In this document: in pieces, positions 6,890 to 8,254 of the stretch
How positions within the stretch are numbered: position 1 is the first letter of the stretch
How the letters are laid out: each line of letters opens with the position of its first letter
Assembly (NCBI GenBank): GCA_002405525.1
Contig: DHLY01000022.1
Span: 54,009-62,262 of the forward strand
DNA from: Proteobacteria bacterium UBA4656
GTDB taxonomy: Bacteria; Pseudomonadota; Gammaproteobacteria; Xanthomonadales; Ahniellaceae
Length of the DNA stretch: 8,254 nucleotides
Direction: 5' to 3'
The notes under the pieces: generated by a model
What the model saw: only the letters and a program-made list of their open reading frames with translations
Told to the model about the DNA's origin: nothing
Databases searched by the model: none
Position numbers and translations under genes: made by a program

Positions 6890-6895
6890 ATTAGA
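6890..6895 (-). promoter_or_regulatory. Predicted -10 element of nnr, leaderless start
   Basis: The minus strand reads TCTAAT, five of six matches to TATAAT, followed by exactly 6 nt (GTCGGC) and the nnr ATG. With the usual spacing, transcription would begin at the A of the ATG, giving an mRNA without a 5' leader. The absence of any Shine-Dalgarno sequence agrees. No -35 match is seen. This is prediction from sequence only. Confidence 0.5.
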
Positions 6896-6937
6896 TCGCA
6901 AGCCCGCGGCGCGCGCGAGCCGCGCGCGGCCGCTGCC

Positions 6938-6943
6938 TATACT
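6938..6943 (+). promoter_or_regulatory. Predicted -10 element of queG, leaderless start
   Basis: TATACT matches the -10 consensus at five of six positions and is followed by exactly 6 nt (GTGCGC) and the queG ATG at 6950. Transcription would start at that A, so the mRNA would be leaderless; no Shine-Dalgarno sequence is present. The -35 region (about 6915-6920, GCGAGC) does not match the consensus. Confidence 0.55.
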
Positions 6944-6949
6944 GTGCGC

Positions 6950-8038
6950 ATGCCCGCACCACCCGCCGCCTTCGATGCAGTCGCAATCGCCGCCGATATC
7001 CGCCGCTGGGGCGCGGAACTCGGCTTCCAGCATGTCGGCATCGCCGGCATCGACCTCGCCGAGGACGAGCGCCGGCTCGCCGAGTGGCTCGACCTTGGCT
7101 GGCACGGCAGCATGGACTGGATGGCGCGCCATGGAAGCAAGCGCTCGCGGCCGGCGGAATTGGTTCCCGGCACGCTGCGGGTGCTCTCCGCGCGGATGGA
7201 CTACCTTGCCGACGACGGGTCAATGCAGGCGGCGCTCGACGACCCGACACGGGCCTATGTGTCGCGCTACGCCCTGGGCCGCGACTACCACAAGGTGCTG
7301 CGCGGCCGGCTGCAGCGACTCGCCGACCGCATCGTGACGGCGATCGGGCCGTTCGGCCATCGGGTGTTCGTCGATTCCGCACCGGTGCTGGAGAAGCCGC
7401 TGGCGCGCGACGCGGGTCTGGGCTGGATCGGCAAGCACACCAACCTGATCGACAAGAACACCGGGTCGTGGTTCTTTCTCGGCGAGATCTTCGTGGATCT
7501 GCCGCTGCCGGTCGACCAGCCCGCACGCGACCACTGCGGCACCTGCACCCGCTGCCTCACGGCCTGCCCTACGCAGGCCATCGTCGCACCGTACCGGCTC
7601 GACGCGCGCCGCTGCGTGTCCTACCTGACGATCGAGCACGCGGGCACGATCCCCGAGGACCTGCGTCCGCTGCTGGGCAACCGCATCTACGGCTGCGACG
7701 ATTGCCAGCTGGTCTGCCCATGGAACCGGTTCGCCCGTCTGGCCGGCGAACCTGACTTCCGCCAGCGCCACGGGCTGGCCCACGCCAGTCTGCTGGAAGT
7801 CTTCGCGTGGGAGGAGGACGAGTTCCTGCACCGGACGGAAGGCTCCGCGATCCGCCGCATCGGGCACGAGCGCTGGCTGCGCAACATTGCGGTGGCACTG
7901 GGCAACGCACCGCCATCGCCGCACGTGGTCGCGGCGCTGCAGGACCGCGTTTCGCACCCGTCGGCGGTCGTACGCGAACACGTTGCGTGGGCGCTGGCCC
8001 GGCAGCAGGACGGATCGCGCGCCGCCGGCACCGGCTGA
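6950..8038 (+). CDS. queG: Epoxyqueuosine reductase QueG
   Basis: QueG performs the last step of queuosine synthesis, reducing epoxyqueuosine to queuosine in the wobble position of tRNAs with GUN anticodons, using cobalamin and two 4Fe-4S clusters. The 362-residue product has family-typical length. Ferredoxin-like cysteines are complete: C196, C199, C202, C206 in C-G-T-C-T-R-C-L-T-A-C-P, then C222, C249, C252 and C256 in C-D-D-C-Q-L-V-C-P-W-N. The V-D-S-A-P motif at 141-145 contains the presumed catalytic acid D142, followed by GLGWIGKHTNLI (156-167), also a family signature. The C-terminal part (about 280-355) is a HEAT-like helical region for tRNA binding. The ATG at 6950 is chosen because family similarity begins just after it and a -10 hexamer lies directly upstream. 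The frame is open far upstream, but only as antisense to nnr. Divergent pairing with nnr is the classic gammaproteobacterial arrangement. Confidence 0.96.
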   Translation: MPAPPAAFDAVAIAADIRRWGAELGFQHVGIAGIDLAEDERRLAEWLDLGWHGSMDWMARHGSKRSRPAELVPGTLRVLSARMDYLADDGSMQAALDDPTRAYVSRYALGRDYHKVLRGRLQRLADRIVTAIGPFGHRVFVDSAPVLEKPLARDAGLGWIGKHTNLIDKNTGSWFFLGEIFVDLPLPVDQPARDHCGTCTRCLTACPTQAIVAPYRLDARRCVSYLTIEHAGTIPEDLRPLLGNRIYGCDDCQLVCPWNRFARLAGEPDFRQRHGLAHASLLEVFAWEEDEFLHRTEGSAIRRIGHERWLRNIAVALGNAPPSPHVVAALQDRVSHPSAVVREHVAWALARQQDGSRAAGTG

Positions 8039-8050
8039 CAGGCGATCGAG

Positions 8051-8135
8051 AGTCCCCGAGGGACCGACCGCGCAGCGCGCCCGGCCGACCCGCACTGCCG
8101 CTGCGCCTCGCACCTGCCGGTCTTCCGGGCGCAGC
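8051..8135 (+). other. Hairpins downstream of queG, terminator uncertain
   Basis: A short stem GTCCC-CGA-GGGAC lies at 8052-8064. A longer one pairs GCTGCGCC (8100-8107) with GGCGCAGC (8128-8135) and can hold an inner CCGG-TCTT-CCGG hairpin (8117-8128). Neither is followed by a T-tract, so intrinsic termination is uncertain. They lie in the 3' region of queG before the dispersed repeat. Confidence 0.35.
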
Positions 8136-8161
8136 GCATGCGCCGCGATGAAGTCCTCAGA

Positions 8162-8254
8162 GCCTGTGCAAAAGCACATGTCCTGTGAGCTCATACAGTC
8201 GCGAGTCCGGCAAAGGCCCGGACTCGCTCCCGCGAATCATGCCCTTGCGTGCAT
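8162..8254 (-). repeat. Dispersed palindromic repeat, right copy, cut by window end
   Basis: This is the inverted partner of 278-370 and aligns without gaps. Its core hairpin is perfect here: GCGAGTCCGG (8201-8210) pairs with CCGGACTCGC (8218-8227) around a 7-nt loop, where the left copy has one G-T pair. The variable third hairpin is replaced by TGTGC-AAAA-GCACA (8165-8178), with the flanking CACAGGC (minus strand) at the same spacing as in the left copy. The copy probably continues beyond the window. It lies downstream of queG with no gene between. Confidence 0.6.

Noticed and set aside
6431..6949. An N-terminal extension of queG back to 6431
   Set aside because: The extra 173 residues are antisense to nnr, are low-complexity and lie upstream of the clear QueG N-terminus. 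The -10 hexamer at 6938-6943 also places the start at 6950.
6884..7132. An upstream start for nnr at 7132
   Set aside because: The added 83 residues lie opposite queG and its promoter and do not resemble the YjeF_N N-terminus.
8100..8135. An intrinsic terminator of queG
   Set aside because: The stem is good but no T-tract follows, so I list it only as a hairpin of uncertain role.
7220..8194. A 324-codon minus-strand frame
   Set aside because: It is antisense to queG, whose cysteine motifs leave no doubt about the coding strand; its first residues come from the dispersed repeat.

Overview
The window is a GC-rich, gene-dense chromosomal segment. The order queG (divergent) / nnr-tsaE-amiB-mutL is the conserved gammaproteobacterial arrangement, as in E. 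coli. The high GC, the MutL type and the DUF1684 gene suggest a high-GC gammaproteobacterium, possibly Lysobacterales (Xanthomonadales). That placement is inference; the sequence contains no rRNA or other firm marker. All intact genes look like housekeeping genes. I see no CRISPR array, defence island, phage gene, insertion sequence, tRNA or rRNA.

Layout. Positions 1-222 (+) hold the C-terminal end of an enoyl-CoA hydratase/isomerase (crotonase family). Positions 223-663 form a convergent intergenic region with a dense run of palindromes, one copy of a roughly 90-bp dispersed repeat, and a weakly supported small ORF on the minus strand. From 6883 down to 664 (-) runs a probable operon: nnr (NAD(P)HX repair), tsaE (tRNA t6A synthesis), amiB (septal murein amidase), mutL (mismatch repair) and a secreted DUF1684 protein. 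nnr and tsaE overlap by 4 bp. tsaE and amiB are 40 bp apart. amiB and mutL are separated by 162 bp of heptamer repeats and palindromes. mutL and the DUF1684 gene are 16 bp apart. queG (+, 6950-8038) diverges from nnr across a 66-bp gap. The last 216 bp are non-coding and contain an inverted, partly cut-off copy of the dispersed repeat.

The operon genes act in different processes (metabolite repair, tRNA modification, cell separation, DNA repair) and are linked by conserved order rather than by one pathway. queG and tsaE both serve tRNA modification.

The most interesting signals are non-coding. First, nnr and queG each have a good -10 hexamer ending exactly 6 nt before the ATG, which predicts divergent leaderless mRNAs. 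Second, an inverted pair of the dispersed palindromic repeat brackets the whole gene block. Third, the amiB-mutL gap carries facing heptamer arrays around a palindromic core. I found no convincing previously undescribed protein system.
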